A DNA stretch of 64,000 nucleotides from assembly GCF_003626695.1 (NCBI RefSeq), contig NZ_RBAH01000003.1:187641-251640 (forward strand), given 5' to 3'. A program made the translations under genes and the position numbers. The notes below the pieces were generated by a model. It did not search any database, was not told where the DNA came from, and worked only from the letters and a program-made list of their open reading frames with translations. Below are positions 43,251-50,926 of the stretch, in pieces. The number at the start of each line of letters is the position of its first letter. Positions within the stretch are counted from its first letter, which is position 1. Source of the DNA: Paenibacillus ginsengarvi. Lineage in GTDB: Bacteria; Bacillota; Bacilli; Paenibacillales; NBRC-103111.

Positions 43251-43443
43251 TCTCCATCTCCCTTCTTTATTTGGAAAAGTTTCTGATCGAAGTCTTCCGA
43301 TGAAACGCTGCCGTGTTGTATCGGCGGGTTGTTCTTAGGTTTAGAAAGTCTCGTTTCGTTTCGCCTTAACCTTTACCGAACTCAACCTTTTTTGCCGATT
43401 GGAAAATACGCTTATCGCGTCCGGTATACGAGTGATTTGAACA

Positions 43444-43457
43444 GGAACGTATGTTCC
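43444..43457. promoter_or_regulatory. LexA/DinR-like box in the divergent control region
   Basis: GGAACGTATGTTCC, the centre of a 22-bp perfect palindrome (43440-43461, flanks AACA/TGTT). It covers the expected start point of the activator promoter. Confidence 0.78.
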
Positions 43458-43464
43458 TGTTTCT

Positions 43465-43493
43465 ATTATGTACGCGTTTCGCGTACTTTTCAA
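43465..43493 (-). promoter_or_regulatory. Promoter of the activator gene with a palindromic operator in the spacer
   Basis: Minus strand: TTGAAA, 17 bases, CATAAT. The spacer is the palindrome GTACGCG-TTT-CGCGTAC (43470-43486), likely the site of the XRE repressor. The LexA-like box follows immediately. So two repressors could act on it. A leader of about 200 bases precedes the gene. Confidence 0.65.
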
Positions 43494-43511
43494 TCATTTT
43501 TTTCTAATATC

Positions 43512-43540
43512 TTGAAAAAAGGTTCGCGATATGCGATTAT
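43512..43540 (+). promoter_or_regulatory. Promoter of the XRE repressor gene
   Basis: Plus strand: TTGAAA, exactly 17 bases, GATTAT. The spacer contains TTCGCGATATGCGA, an imperfect inverted repeat sharing TTCGCG with the operator at 43470, so autoregulation is possible. Confidence 0.5.
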
Positions 43541-43631
43541 ACTCATGAAGAGATGTTGCAGCGGAGCTCAACCAAGGAATACACTTCAGAAGAACCGCGG
43601 GAGCGGGGTGGACGAAACGGAGGATGGCAGG

Positions 43632-44015
43632 ATGATAGGCGAAACGATTATGCAGCTGCGTAAACAGATGCGCTTGTCTCAGCAAGCTGTAGCCCTCCGG
43701 CTCGGCATCGCCAAGAGCACCTATGCCGGCTATGAATCCGGATACCGCGAGCCTTCCGTGGATACGCTGCGGCAGCTTGCCGACCTGTTCGGGGTCAGCG
43801 TGGATCGGTTGCTCGGGCAGGATATGCCCGCGCCGCGACAAACGCCGAATGCTTCCGCCCCTACTTCCGAGCCGGACGACCCGGAGCTTGGAATCTGGTT
43901 CAAGGAGCTGCTCGAAGCTCCCGAGGAACGAAGGGATGAGCTGCGTAAAATTTGGGAGATTATTAAAACGAGGGAGTCCGGGCGGAAACCGGGCGATAAG
44001 CAGGGCGAATCGTAG
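43632..44015 (+). CDS. XRE-family (Cro/CI-like) repressor
   Basis: 127 residues from the ATG at 43632 (GGAGGATGGCAGG before it). HTH_3 domain at 1-60: IGETIMQLRKQMRLSQQAVALRLGIAKSTYAGYESGYREPSVDTLRQLADLFGVSVDRLLG. A Pro/Ser/Thr linker (MPAPRQTPNASAPTSEPD) and a C-terminal helical dimerisation part (WFKELLEAPEERRDELRKIWEII). Readings that begin upstream add nothing like the family. Divergent from the activator and next to an ImmA-type protease, which in ICEBs1 and related phages cleaves such repressors. Confidence 0.9.
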   Translation: MIGETIMQLRKQMRLSQQAVALRLGIAKSTYAGYESGYREPSVDTLRQLADLFGVSVDRLLGQDMPAPRQTPNASAPTSEPDDPELGIWFKELLEAPEERRDELRKIWEIIKTRESGRKPGDKQGES

Positions 44016-44083
44016 ATTTCGCCGATTCTTTCATTCCCTTGGCAAGCCAGACCTATTGCCGCCACTATGATAGTTTCGTTCAG

Positions 44084-44110
44084 ACGCGCCCCAAAGCGGG
44101 CGTTTCTTTT
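44084..44110 (+). terminator. Terminator after the XRE gene
   Basis: Stem ACGC-CCC/GGG-GCGT-type with one bulge around CAAA, followed by TTCTTTTCC. It separates the repressor from the protease gene. Confidence 0.5.
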
Positions 44111-44121
44111 CCACTTTAAAT

Positions 44122-44135
44122 CGAACATATATTCT
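44122..44135. promoter_or_regulatory. Degenerate LexA-like box before the ImmA-type gene
   Basis: CGAACATATATTCT agrees with CGAACRNRYGTTYC at 12 of 14 positions; it lies 24 bases upstream of the ImmA-type start. Confidence 0.35.
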
Positions 44136-44158
44136 CATTCTGAAAGGGGAATTTGTTT

Positions 44159-44791
44159 ATGTACGCTTACCAGAGCACGCCGCTGGAGCAATCGATCGAG
44201 CAGTTGTATCGCGCCTTGAGTGTCCGCGAGCCGCATCAGCTCGATGCCGAAGCGATCGCCGAAGGGCTCGGCATCTGGCTTCATTACGCCCCGTACACGA
44301 GCCGGGCCATCGATCGCGCCGGCTTGCAGTCGATCGTGCTCGACAACCGGCTGTCCCGGCAGGAGCAGTGGCAGGATTTCGGCCACGAGTTGTGCCATTT
44401 GCTGCATCATGCGGGCAACCAGCTTACAATGGGCGAATCGTTTATCCGGTTCCAGGAGACGAAGGCGGGCAACTTTGCCTATTTATTTTGCATCCCTACC
44501 TTCATGCTGCTCGCTGCCGAGCTGCCGAGACTGGAATCTGAAGCGATCGCCGCCATCTCGTCGCTGTTCGGCGTAACGCCCGAGTTTGCCAAAGAGCGGC
44601 TGAGGCGCCATCACCGGCAAGTGACGTCCAACCGGATAGCAGAGCAGTTGACCGCCTATTTTCACGCCGAGCAGCTCGTGAAGCGCAAGGAGGGCATCGA
44701 CTATATCATCCAGACGAGACGCTCCAAAATGCTATTTTGCCGGGAGCGCGGCGTACTCGGCTATATGGGAGACCGCGATGATTCCGAATAA
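44159..44791 (+). CDS. ImmA/IrrE family metallo-endopeptidase
   Basis: 210 residues from the ATG at 44159 with AAAGGGGA 8 bases before it. Zinc protease motif HELCHLLHH (H76, E77, H80 with a third ligand downstream), flanked by IVLDNRLSRQEQWQDFG and by KAGNFAYLFCIPTFML, the usual ImmA layout; helical C terminus (FAKERLRRHHRQVTSNRIAEQL). ImmA proteases of mobile elements cleave the XRE repressor on induction. Here it lies directly after that repressor, so the same pairing is likely. Confidence 0.9.
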   Translation: MYAYQSTPLEQSIEQLYRALSVREPHQLDAEAIAEGLGIWLHYAPYTSRAIDRAGLQSIVLDNRLSRQEQWQDFGHELCHLLHHAGNQLTMGESFIRFQETKAGNFAYLFCIPTFMLLAAELPRLESEAIAAISSLFGVTPEFAKERLRRHHRQVTSNRIAEQLTAYFHAEQLVKRKEGIDYIIQTRRSKMLFCRERGVLGYMGDRDDSE

Positions 44792-45200
44792 AGTCATTCC
44801 GGTGGCGACTACAGGGTTCACACGCAAATGGTTTACGCTTGATCTGGAATCGACGGATCTGGCCAGTTATCCCCATCTGCGGCTAAGCGGGTACTCGCAG
44901 GCGCTGTTCGCGCTGTCGCTCGGCGATAGCGGCTTCGTCTCGCTGGGCGTAACGCGAGGCGACTACTTACTGTTCAGCACATCGGCTCCGCTCCGGTCGG
45001 CAGGCCAGATCTCGCTTATTCGGCAGGAGGATGAATACATCATCCGCGAAACGTATTGGGACGGCGATACGACGCTGCTGCGCGTACCCGGCGACACCTT
45101 TCCCCCGCTTCGGCTTCCGACCGAAAACATCCGGATCACGGCCGTACTCGACAGTGTCGTGAAAGGAGACGAGCTGGCTCCGGTCGTTTATTTCGGTTAG
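44778..45200 (+). CDS. S24/LexA-fold-like protein without HTH, probably inactive peptidase
   Basis: 140 residues, overlapping the ImmA-type gene by 14 bases. LSLGDSGFVSLGVTRGDYLLFS (47-67) matches the LexA/S24 nucleophile region (GDSM...GI..GD) with Ser51 in place; SLIRQEDEYIIRETYWDGDTTLLRVPGDTFPPLRLPTENIRITAVLDSVV matches the following beta strands of that fold. The catalytic Lys expected before the ETYW strand is Arg90. There is no DNA-binding domain. It may modulate the repressor or protease. The fold assignment is by pattern and moderately sure. Confidence 0.55.
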   Translation: MIPNKVIPVATTGFTRKWFTLDLESTDLASYPHLRLSGYSQALFALSLGDSGFVSLGVTRGDYLLFSTSAPLRSAGQISLIRQEDEYIIRETYWDGDTTLLRVPGDTFPPLRLPTENIRITAVLDSVVKGDELAPVVYFG

Positions 45201-45223
45201 GCCCGCCCAGCAACGCCCATAGC

Positions 45224-45270
45224 AAAAAGACGGCGTCCGGCAGCACCAATCTGCCGTTCACCGTCTCTTT
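45224..45270. terminator. Terminator at the right end of the tail locus
   Basis: Two-step stem AGACGG/CCGTCT and CGGCAG/CTGCCG, A-rich before and CTCTTTG after. Can act for the S24-like gene and, on the minus strand, for the CcdC-like gene. Confidence 0.65.
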
Positions 45271-45302
45271 GACAATCCCCTTCCTTTTGGCGTCCGCGAA
45301 AC

Positions 45303-45809
45303 CTAAACGCTTCCCGCTCCGCCTTGCCCCCGCTCCATACCGGCTTCCGTCGCCTTATACCGGCGTGCCATCACCAGCCGCCAGGGCAGGATCATCCCGA
45401 ACGCCAGCAGGAAAAAGAGCGCCCCCGTCTGCGGAATGCTGACGACATGCTCGACCACATCGTGCAGCAGCAGCCGGATCGCCAGCAGCGCCACGATAAT
45501 GAAGATAAACGCTTTGGAGCGCACCAAATAGATGTGTCCGTCCCGTACCTCAAACTTGGATGTCCAGATGAGCGGGTAGGCAAAAAACAGCGCTCCGGCC
45601 ACAAAAGCAGCCAGCGCCCACAGCCACGGCACATGCGTTGGCGGATACAAAAACATCGCAAATCCGGTCGACATGCCGAGCGGAGGAATTAATATTTTTC
45701 TCATCGTAGTCGGCTTCGTAGACGCCTTCAGACGCACTGCGATCACCGCTGAGCCGGCGATCAGGGCCACCAGCACCGAAGCCAATTGGGGCAAATACGA
45801 CGCGCCCAT
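45303..45809 (-). CDS. CcdC-family membrane protein (DUF1453)
   Basis: 168 residues from the ATG at 45809 (GGAGG 8 bases before; a GTG three codons earlier is possible). Four to five membrane segments: LASVLVALIAGSAVIAVRL, LGMSTGFAMFLYPP, PWLWALAAFVAGALFFAYPLIWTS, AFIFIIVALLAIRLLL, GALFFLLAFGMILPWRL. KPTTMRKILIPPLGMSTGFAMF and FEVRDGHIYLVRSKAF are hallmarks of the CcdC family, linked with cytochrome c maturation loci in Bacillus though not itself essential for it. Confidence 0.88.
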   Translation of the reverse strand: MGASYLPQLASVLVALIAGSAVIAVRLKASTKPTTMRKILIPPLGMSTGFAMFLYPPTHVPWLWALAAFVAGALFFAYPLIWTSKFEVRDGHIYLVRSKAFIFIIVALLAIRLLLHDVVEHVVSIPQTGALFFLLAFGMILPWRLVMARRYKATEAGMERGQGGAGSV

Positions 45810-46009
45810 GCTGCCCACCTCCGGTTGTTTCTATCTGGAATGAACTGTCTCCTTATTGTACTCCCGGGACAGGGTGAACATCAATTTTGCCCATACAATT
45901 TTCATTCGGCAGGAAACACGGCATAGCTGAGCCATTATTCCCTAGCTTAAAGTTTCCTGAATTGTTGCCTCTTATATTGACAGCCGCCGTCGTTCCTCCT
46001 ACCATATAG

Positions 46010-46021
46010 TTAGTCGGCTAA
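46010..46021. promoter_or_regulatory. Probable MarR operator overlapping a -10 element
   Basis: TTAG-TCGG-CTAA palindrome directly after TATAGT (46005-46010). A TTGACA at 45977 is 22 bases upstream of TATAGT, too far for a usual -35. Autoregulation of the MarR-ABC operon is likely. Confidence 0.5.
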
Positions 46022-46099
46022 ACGAAAGCAACGCTCACATACTCCCAATCCCAGACCACCCGACCTAACCTATACATCCCCCCGTAAAGGAGGCATCCG

Positions 46100-46597
46100 A
46101 TCATCGAACCGCACCCGCACGAGCACCACTTGATGCCCTTGATGGCCCGCCTCATGCGGCAGCATCATTACAACTCCCATCTGTCGCTCAAAGACCAGGA
46201 CGTTCATCCCGGCCAGCCGCCGGTTTTGTTCGAGTTGTCTCGCCACGACGGGCTCAGCCAGCGCGAGCTCGCCGCCAAAATGCGCGTCAAGGCCGCCACC
46301 GTAACCGTCATGCTGAACCGGATGGTGAAGAACGGCCACGTCGAACGCCGGCCCGATCCGAACGACCAGCGCATACAGCGTGTTTACTTGACGGATAAAG
46401 GCCGTGCCGCCGTCCATGAAGTGCGCGAGGCGCTGCACGCCAGCGAGGCATACGCCCTGAAAGGAGTCACGCCGGAAGAGAGAATGCTGCTGCGTCGACT
46501 GCTGCTGCACATGTTCGATAACGTGAAACAGTACGAGCAGATGATTAGCCGGCAAACAAAGGAGGGGCGCACCGATGCCGAGAGTGAAATGGACTAA
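46100..46597 (+). CDS. MarR-family regulator of the ABC exporter operon (start codon uncertain)
   Basis: The winged-helix core is clear: PVLFELSRHDGLSQRELAAKMRVKAATVTVMLNRMVKNGHVERRPDPNDQRIQRVYLTDKGRA, then a C-terminal dimerisation helix. First standard starts are TTG/ATG at 46130-46133, over 30 bases from any ribosome binding site. AAAGGAGG at 46086 instead points to the in-frame ATC at 46100 (or 46103), giving an N terminus IIEPHPHEHHLMPLMARLMRQ. The gene overlaps the first ABC gene by 23 bases. MarR proteins in this setting repress their exporter until a drug or peptide binds. Confidence 0.85.
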   Translation: MIEPHPHEHHLMPLMARLMRQHHYNSHLSLKDQDVHPGQPPVLFELSRHDGLSQRELAAKMRVKAATVTVMLNRMVKNGHVERRPDPNDQRIQRVYLTDKGRAAVHEVREALHASEAYALKGVTPEERMLLRRLLLHMFDNVKQYEQMISRQTKEGRTDAESEMD

Positions 46598-48326
46598 CTA
46601 TTTAAAACCGTACTGGCTGCCGGTGCTGCTCGCTCCGCTGCTGATGCTGGTAGAAGTTTTCATGGACCTGCTTCAGCCGAAGCTGATGGCGAACATCGTC
46701 AACAACGGCGTCATGGCCGGAGACCTTGCCTATATTCGCACGACCGGACTGCTCATGCTGGGCGTAGCTATTATCGGGCTGATCGGCGGCATCGGCTGCT
46801 CCATCTATTCGACGATCGCCTCCCAGCATTTCGGCGCGGATTTGCGCAAGGACGTATTCGCCAAGGTTCAAACGTTCTCGTTCCGCAATCTCGACAAGTT
46901 CAAAGCGGGCTCGCTCGTCACCCGGCTGACCAACGACATCGTGCAAATGCAGAACCTCGTGCAGATGACGCTGCGCATATTGGTGCGCTCGCCGTTTCTT
47001 GCCATTGGCAGCTGCATCATGGCATTCATGTTAAGCCCGAAGCTGGCGATCATTCTCGTCGTAGCCGTGCCAGTGCTTTTTATTAGCCAGTATTACCTGA
47101 TCCGCGCCTCATTCCCTCTGTTCTCGAAAGTGCAGAACAAGCTCGACGGCGTCAACACCGTGCTCCAGGAAAATTTGTCCGGCATCCGCGTCGTTAAGGC
47201 GTTCGTGCGCTCGGCCTACGAGAACAGCCGGTTCGGCAAAGCGAACGGCGAGTTTACCGACATCGCCGTCAAAGCGGCTCGCATCGTTGCCGTCAACATG
47301 CCGATCATGATGTTCATCATGAACGCAAGCATCGTCGCCGTCCTATGGTTCGGAGCGGATCTGAACTGGAGCGGCTCCCTCGAGCTCGGCGATCTGATCG
47401 CCTTCATCAACTATGTCACACAGCTGTTATCCTCGCTGCTGATGGTCGGCATGATGATGGTGTCCATCTCGCGGGCCAAAGCGTCGGGCGACCGCATTCG
47501 CGAAGTGCTCGAAACCGAGCCGGAAATCCGCGACGCGGCGGGCGCCCGATCGGACATCATCCGCGCCGGACGCATCGAGTTCGACGACGTTTCATTCAAG
47601 TACGACACAAGCCGCGGCGAGTATGAGCTCCGTAACATCTCTTTTACCGCCGAACCTGGAGAAACAGTCGCTATACTCGGCTCCACCGGCTCGGGCAAAT
47701 CGACGCTTGTCAATCTCATCTCGCGGCTGTACGAGGTGACCGAAGGCTCGATCCGTGTCGACGGCGTCGACATTCGCGGCATCCGGCTCGATCATCTGCG
47801 CAGGCAGGTCGGCATGGTACTGCAAGAGGCGATCCTGTTCAGCGGCTCGATCCGGGACAACATCCGCTACGGCAAGCCCGAGGCGACGCAGGAGCAGATC
47901 GAGCAGGCAGCCCGCGCCGCACAGGCGGACGAATTCATCGCCCGGATGCCGGACGGCTACGATTCGATCATCGGTCAGCGCGGCATCAACTTGTCCGGCG
48001 GCCAAAAGCAGCGAATGTCGATCGCGCGGGCGCTGCTCATTCGACCGGCCGTGCTGATCCTCGATGACAGCACGAGCGCCGTCGATCTCGGCACGGAATC
48101 GCGCATCCAGCAAGCGCTGAAGGAGCTGATGGGAACGAGCACGACGATCGTCATCGCCCAGCGCATCTCGTCCGTTATGGACGCCGACAAAATCGTCGTT
48201 TTGGATGAGGGCCGCATCGTCGCCGTCGGGAAGCATGACGAACTGATGCGCAGCTGCGCCGTATACCAGGACATTTACGAATCTCAGCTTGGAAAGGAGG
48301 AAATTCGCCATGGCGGAATCGCCTAA
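46575..48326 (+). CDS. ABC half-transporter (exporter), first subunit
   Basis: 583 residues: six membrane segments (about 1-310), then the ATPase domain with Walker A (ILGSTGSGKSTLVN), Q loop (GMVLQEAILFSG), signature (NLSGGQKQRMSIARALL), Walker B (VLILDDSTSAVD) and switch His region. The residue after Walker B is Asp (LILDD) instead of the catalytic Glu, so this is the degenerate-site half of a heterodimer, as in YheI/YheH or BmrCD. Pairs with the next gene. Confidence 0.93.
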   Translation: MPRVKWTNYLKPYWLPVLLAPLLMLVEVFMDLLQPKLMANIVNNGVMAGDLAYIRTTGLLMLGVAIIGLIGGIGCSIYSTIASQHFGADLRKDVFAKVQTFSFRNLDKFKAGSLVTRLTNDIVQMQNLVQMTLRILVRSPFLAIGSCIMAFMLSPKLAIILVVAVPVLFISQYYLIRASFPLFSKVQNKLDGVNTVLQENLSGIRVVKAFVRSAYENSRFGKANGEFTDIAVKAARIVAVNMPIMMFIMNASIVAVLWFGADLNWSGSLELGDLIAFINYVTQLLSSLLMVGMMMVSISRAKASGDRIREVLETEPEIRDAAGARSDIIRAGRIEFDDVSFKYDTSRGEYELRNISFTAEPGETVAILGSTGSGKSTLVNLISRLYEVTEGSIRVDGVDIRGIRLDHLRRQVGMVLQEAILFSGSIRDNIRYGKPEATQEQIEQAARAAQADEFIARMPDGYDSIIGQRGINLSGGQKQRMSIARALLIRPAVLILDDSTSAVDLGTESRIQQALKELMGTSTTIVIAQRISSVMDADKIVVLDEGRIVAVGKHDELMRSCAVYQDIYESQLGKEEIRHGGIA

Positions 48327-50175
48327 TCGGCATTCGGAATCGAATGCGCGGCCGATGCCTGGTCCAGGGGGACACGGGCCGATGGGCACGGGGGGCGGTC
48401 CCGGCGCCCGCGGCATGATGCCGAAAGTACGCCCCAAGCAGCTCGGCCCGACGCTGAAGCGGCTCTGGCGTTATATTGGCCGTCAGCGCGGCGGACTCGT
48501 CACCGTCTTTATCCTCACCGCGCTCAGCACCGGCTTCGCTCTAATCGGCCCATATCTGCTCGGGCGGGCGATCGACCAGTACATTATGCCCCGGAACTAC
48601 GACGGGCTCGTCTGGCTATGCCTTACGCTGCTTGGCGTTTACGTGCTCAGCGCCATCATGAGCTGGATTCAGGCGTACGTCATGGCCGGCGTTTCCCAGC
48701 GCACCGTCCGCGAGCTGCGCCGCGATATGTTCGAGCATTTGCAGAAGCTGCCGCTGCGCTTTTTCGACAGCCGCACGCACGGCGAGCTGATGAGCCGCAC
48801 GACAAACGACATCGAGAACGTGTCGAACTCGCTGAACCAAAGCGTCACCCAGCTCATCAACAGCCTGCTCACCATCGTCGGCGCGCTGTCCCTTATGCTC
48901 AGCTTGAGTGTCTGGCTCACGATCGTCAGCCTGCTCACGATCCCGCTTACGATGGTGGTGACGGCGGCGATCGCGAAGCGGACCCGCAAACATTTTTCGG
49001 CTCAGCAGAAGCACCTCGGCGAGCTGAACGGCTATATCGAAGAAACGGTTACCGGGCAAAAGGTGGTCAAGTCGTTCAACCGCGAGCAGGAAGCGCTGAA
49101 ACAGTTTCAGACGCATAACGAAAGCTTGAGAAAAGTCGGCATCCAGGCGCAAATTTTGTCCGGCATGATGGGCCCGGTCAACAACGTCATCAACAACGCC
49201 AGCTTCGCACTTATCGCCGCGATCGGCGGCTGGATGGCAATCGGGGGTTACACGACGATCGGGATCGTCGTCAGCTTCCTGAACTATTCGCGCCAGTTCA
49301 CCCGGCCGATCAACGATCTGGCCAACCAGTTCAACATGATCCAGTCGGCGATCGCCGGAGCGGAGCGGGTATTCGAGGTGCTCGACAGCAGCACGGAATA
49401 CGACAACGATCAGACCGCGCTTGCCGCAGGCAGCCCGATACGCGGAGAAGTGCGATTCGAGGACGTCACGTTCAGCTACAAGGAAGGCGTGCCCGTATTG
49501 AAGGACGTGACGCTAACCGCGAAGCCCGGAGACACGATCGCGCTTGTAGGGCCGACTGGAGCGGGCAAAACGACGATCGTCAATCTGCTCACGCGTTTTT
49601 ACGATATCGACAAAGGAACGATTACCGTCGACGGCCGCAACATTCGCGAGCTGGACAAGAGCGGACTGCGCGAGCAGCTCGGCATCGTGCTTCAGGATGC
49701 GTACCTGTTCTCGGATACGATCCGCGAAAACATCCGCTACGGCCGACTGGACGCAACCGACGAACAAATCGAGATGGCAGCCAAGCTGGCTAACGCCGAT
49801 TCCTTCATCCGCAAGCTGCCCGGCGGTTACGATACGATGCTGACGGCGGAGGGCAGCAACCTAAGCCAGGGACAGCGGCAGCTGATCACGATCGCGCGTG
49901 CGATTCTTGCCGATCCGGCCATCCTCATTCTCGATGAAGCGACGAGCAGCGTCGACACGCGCACGGAGATGCACATCCAGGAAGCGATGAAGTCGTTGAT
50001 GCAAGGGCGCACCAGCTTCGTTATCGCCCACCGGCTGAGCACAATCCGCGAAGCCGACCAGATTCTCGTCATTAACGGCGGCGAAATTATCGAGCGCGGC
50101 ACCCACCAGGAGCTGCTCGAACGCCGGGGCTTCTACTACGAGCTATACACGAGCCAGTTCAAGCGGGTCGGATAA
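48310..50175 (+). CDS. ABC half-transporter (exporter), second subunit
   Basis: 621 residues from the ATG at 48310 behind AAAGGAGGA. A Pro/Gly/Met-rich N-terminal tail (PMPGPGGHGPMGTGGGPGARGM) precedes six membrane segments. ATPase: Walker A VGPTGAGKTTIVN, Q loop GIVLQDAYLFSD, signature SNLSQGQRQLITIARAIL (SQGQ variant), Walker B AILILDEATSSVD with the catalytic Glu, and the switch His in FVIAHRLSTI. It is thus the active-site half opposite the first subunit. Probably exports drugs, lipids or peptides. Confidence 0.93.
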   Translation: MAESPNRHSESNARPMPGPGGHGPMGTGGGPGARGMMPKVRPKQLGPTLKRLWRYIGRQRGGLVTVFILTALSTGFALIGPYLLGRAIDQYIMPRNYDGLVWLCLTLLGVYVLSAIMSWIQAYVMAGVSQRTVRELRRDMFEHLQKLPLRFFDSRTHGELMSRTTNDIENVSNSLNQSVTQLINSLLTIVGALSLMLSLSVWLTIVSLLTIPLTMVVTAAIAKRTRKHFSAQQKHLGELNGYIEETVTGQKVVKSFNREQEALKQFQTHNESLRKVGIQAQILSGMMGPVNNVINNASFALIAAIGGWMAIGGYTTIGIVVSFLNYSRQFTRPINDLANQFNMIQSAIAGAERVFEVLDSSTEYDNDQTALAAGSPIRGEVRFEDVTFSYKEGVPVLKDVTLTAKPGDTIALVGPTGAGKTTIVNLLTRFYDIDKGTITVDGRNIRELDKSGLREQLGIVLQDAYLFSDTIRENIRYGRLDATDEQIEMAAKLANADSFIRKLPGGYDTMLTAEGSNLSQGQRQLITIARAILADPAILILDEATSSVDTRTEMHIQEAMKSLMQGRTSFVIAHRLSTIREADQILVINGGEIIERGTHQELLERRGFYYELYTSQFKRVG

Positions 50176-50210
50176 CGCCGGATAGCCGGCCGATAGGGAG
50201 CTCAACTCTC

Positions 50211-50270
50211 AAAAAAATACCCTGCACCCAGAAGCGAACGGCCGCTTCTCCGGTGTCAGGGTATTTTTTG
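50211..50270. terminator. Bidirectional terminator after the ABC operon
   Basis: Long stem ATACCCTG...CAGGGTAT with inner GAAGCG/CGCTTC arms; seven A before, six T after. Confidence 0.85.
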
Positions 50271-50407
50271 TACAGGGTTTGTCGCTTTTTCACTTGACCG
50301 AAAGCTCCTCCCTGCTTTACAATAAGCTGCGGCGCTATCTCCGCCAATAACGATGAGCTTACTGAGAATTGTTTCTTTACTTTATAGAAAGCAGGGCAAC
50401 AACGTCT

Positions 50408-50887
50408 ATGTGGATCAAATCGACCATCTTAATCTGTTATTTGCTCGCAGCCTACTGGCTATCGTCGCATTTCGGCATTCTAAAAATGTGCTTTTACCCA
50501 ACCCTCGGCGCGTTTGGCTATTTCTTCATCAGCCGCAGCCTGAATCGAAGCGAAGCTCTCAAGGTGATCGCCGCAGCCGTGACCGCCTCCGCAACTGGAA
50601 GCGTGCTTCATGCGCTTAGCCCCGGCGCCGTCGCTTTCGTCCTGACCTGCATCGTCACGATCTGCCTAATCCAACTCATTCGCATTCATGCGGCACCGAT
50701 TCTTGCCGTCGCTTTTATTCCTTTTTTCGCGCCGCTGCCGGCGATCTGGACGCTTCCCGTATTCGTATGCGGTTCGCTGCTCGGTCTTCTGGTCGCGCTC
50801 GGACTGTCGCAGGCGCTCGAAGCCGGATGGGCCTCACTTTATACGCGAACCAAAACAAAAGCCGCCAATCTGGAAGCCGGGTCGTAA
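50408..50887 (+). CDS. Small membrane protein, possibly HPP-related
   Basis: 159 residues from the ATG at 50408; the ribosome binding site is weak (GCAGGGC). Four to five membrane segments: STILICYLLAAYWLSS, CFYPTLGAFGYFFIS, VIAAAVTASATGSVLHAL, AVAFVLTCIVTICLIQLI, PILAVAFIPFFAPLPAIWTLPVFVCGSLLGLLVALGLS. The turn IRIHAAPILAVAF recalls the HPP family motif but is not exact. Role unknown. Confidence 0.55.
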   Translation: MWIKSTILICYLLAAYWLSSHFGILKMCFYPTLGAFGYFFISRSLNRSEALKVIAAAVTASATGSVLHALSPGAVAFVLTCIVTICLIQLIRIHAAPILAVAFIPFFAPLPAIWTLPVFVCGSLLGLLVALGLSQALEAGWASLYTRTKTKAANLEAGS

Positions 50888-50926
50888 ACGCACCCCGGTC
50901 CGCCAAATCAGCGGCCTTTTTGTTCG

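Noticed and set aside
12900-45250. Integrated prophage with att sites
   Set aside because: No integrase, no head or packaging genes and no flanking direct repeat or tRNA gene could be seen at the borders; a domesticated tail locus fits better.
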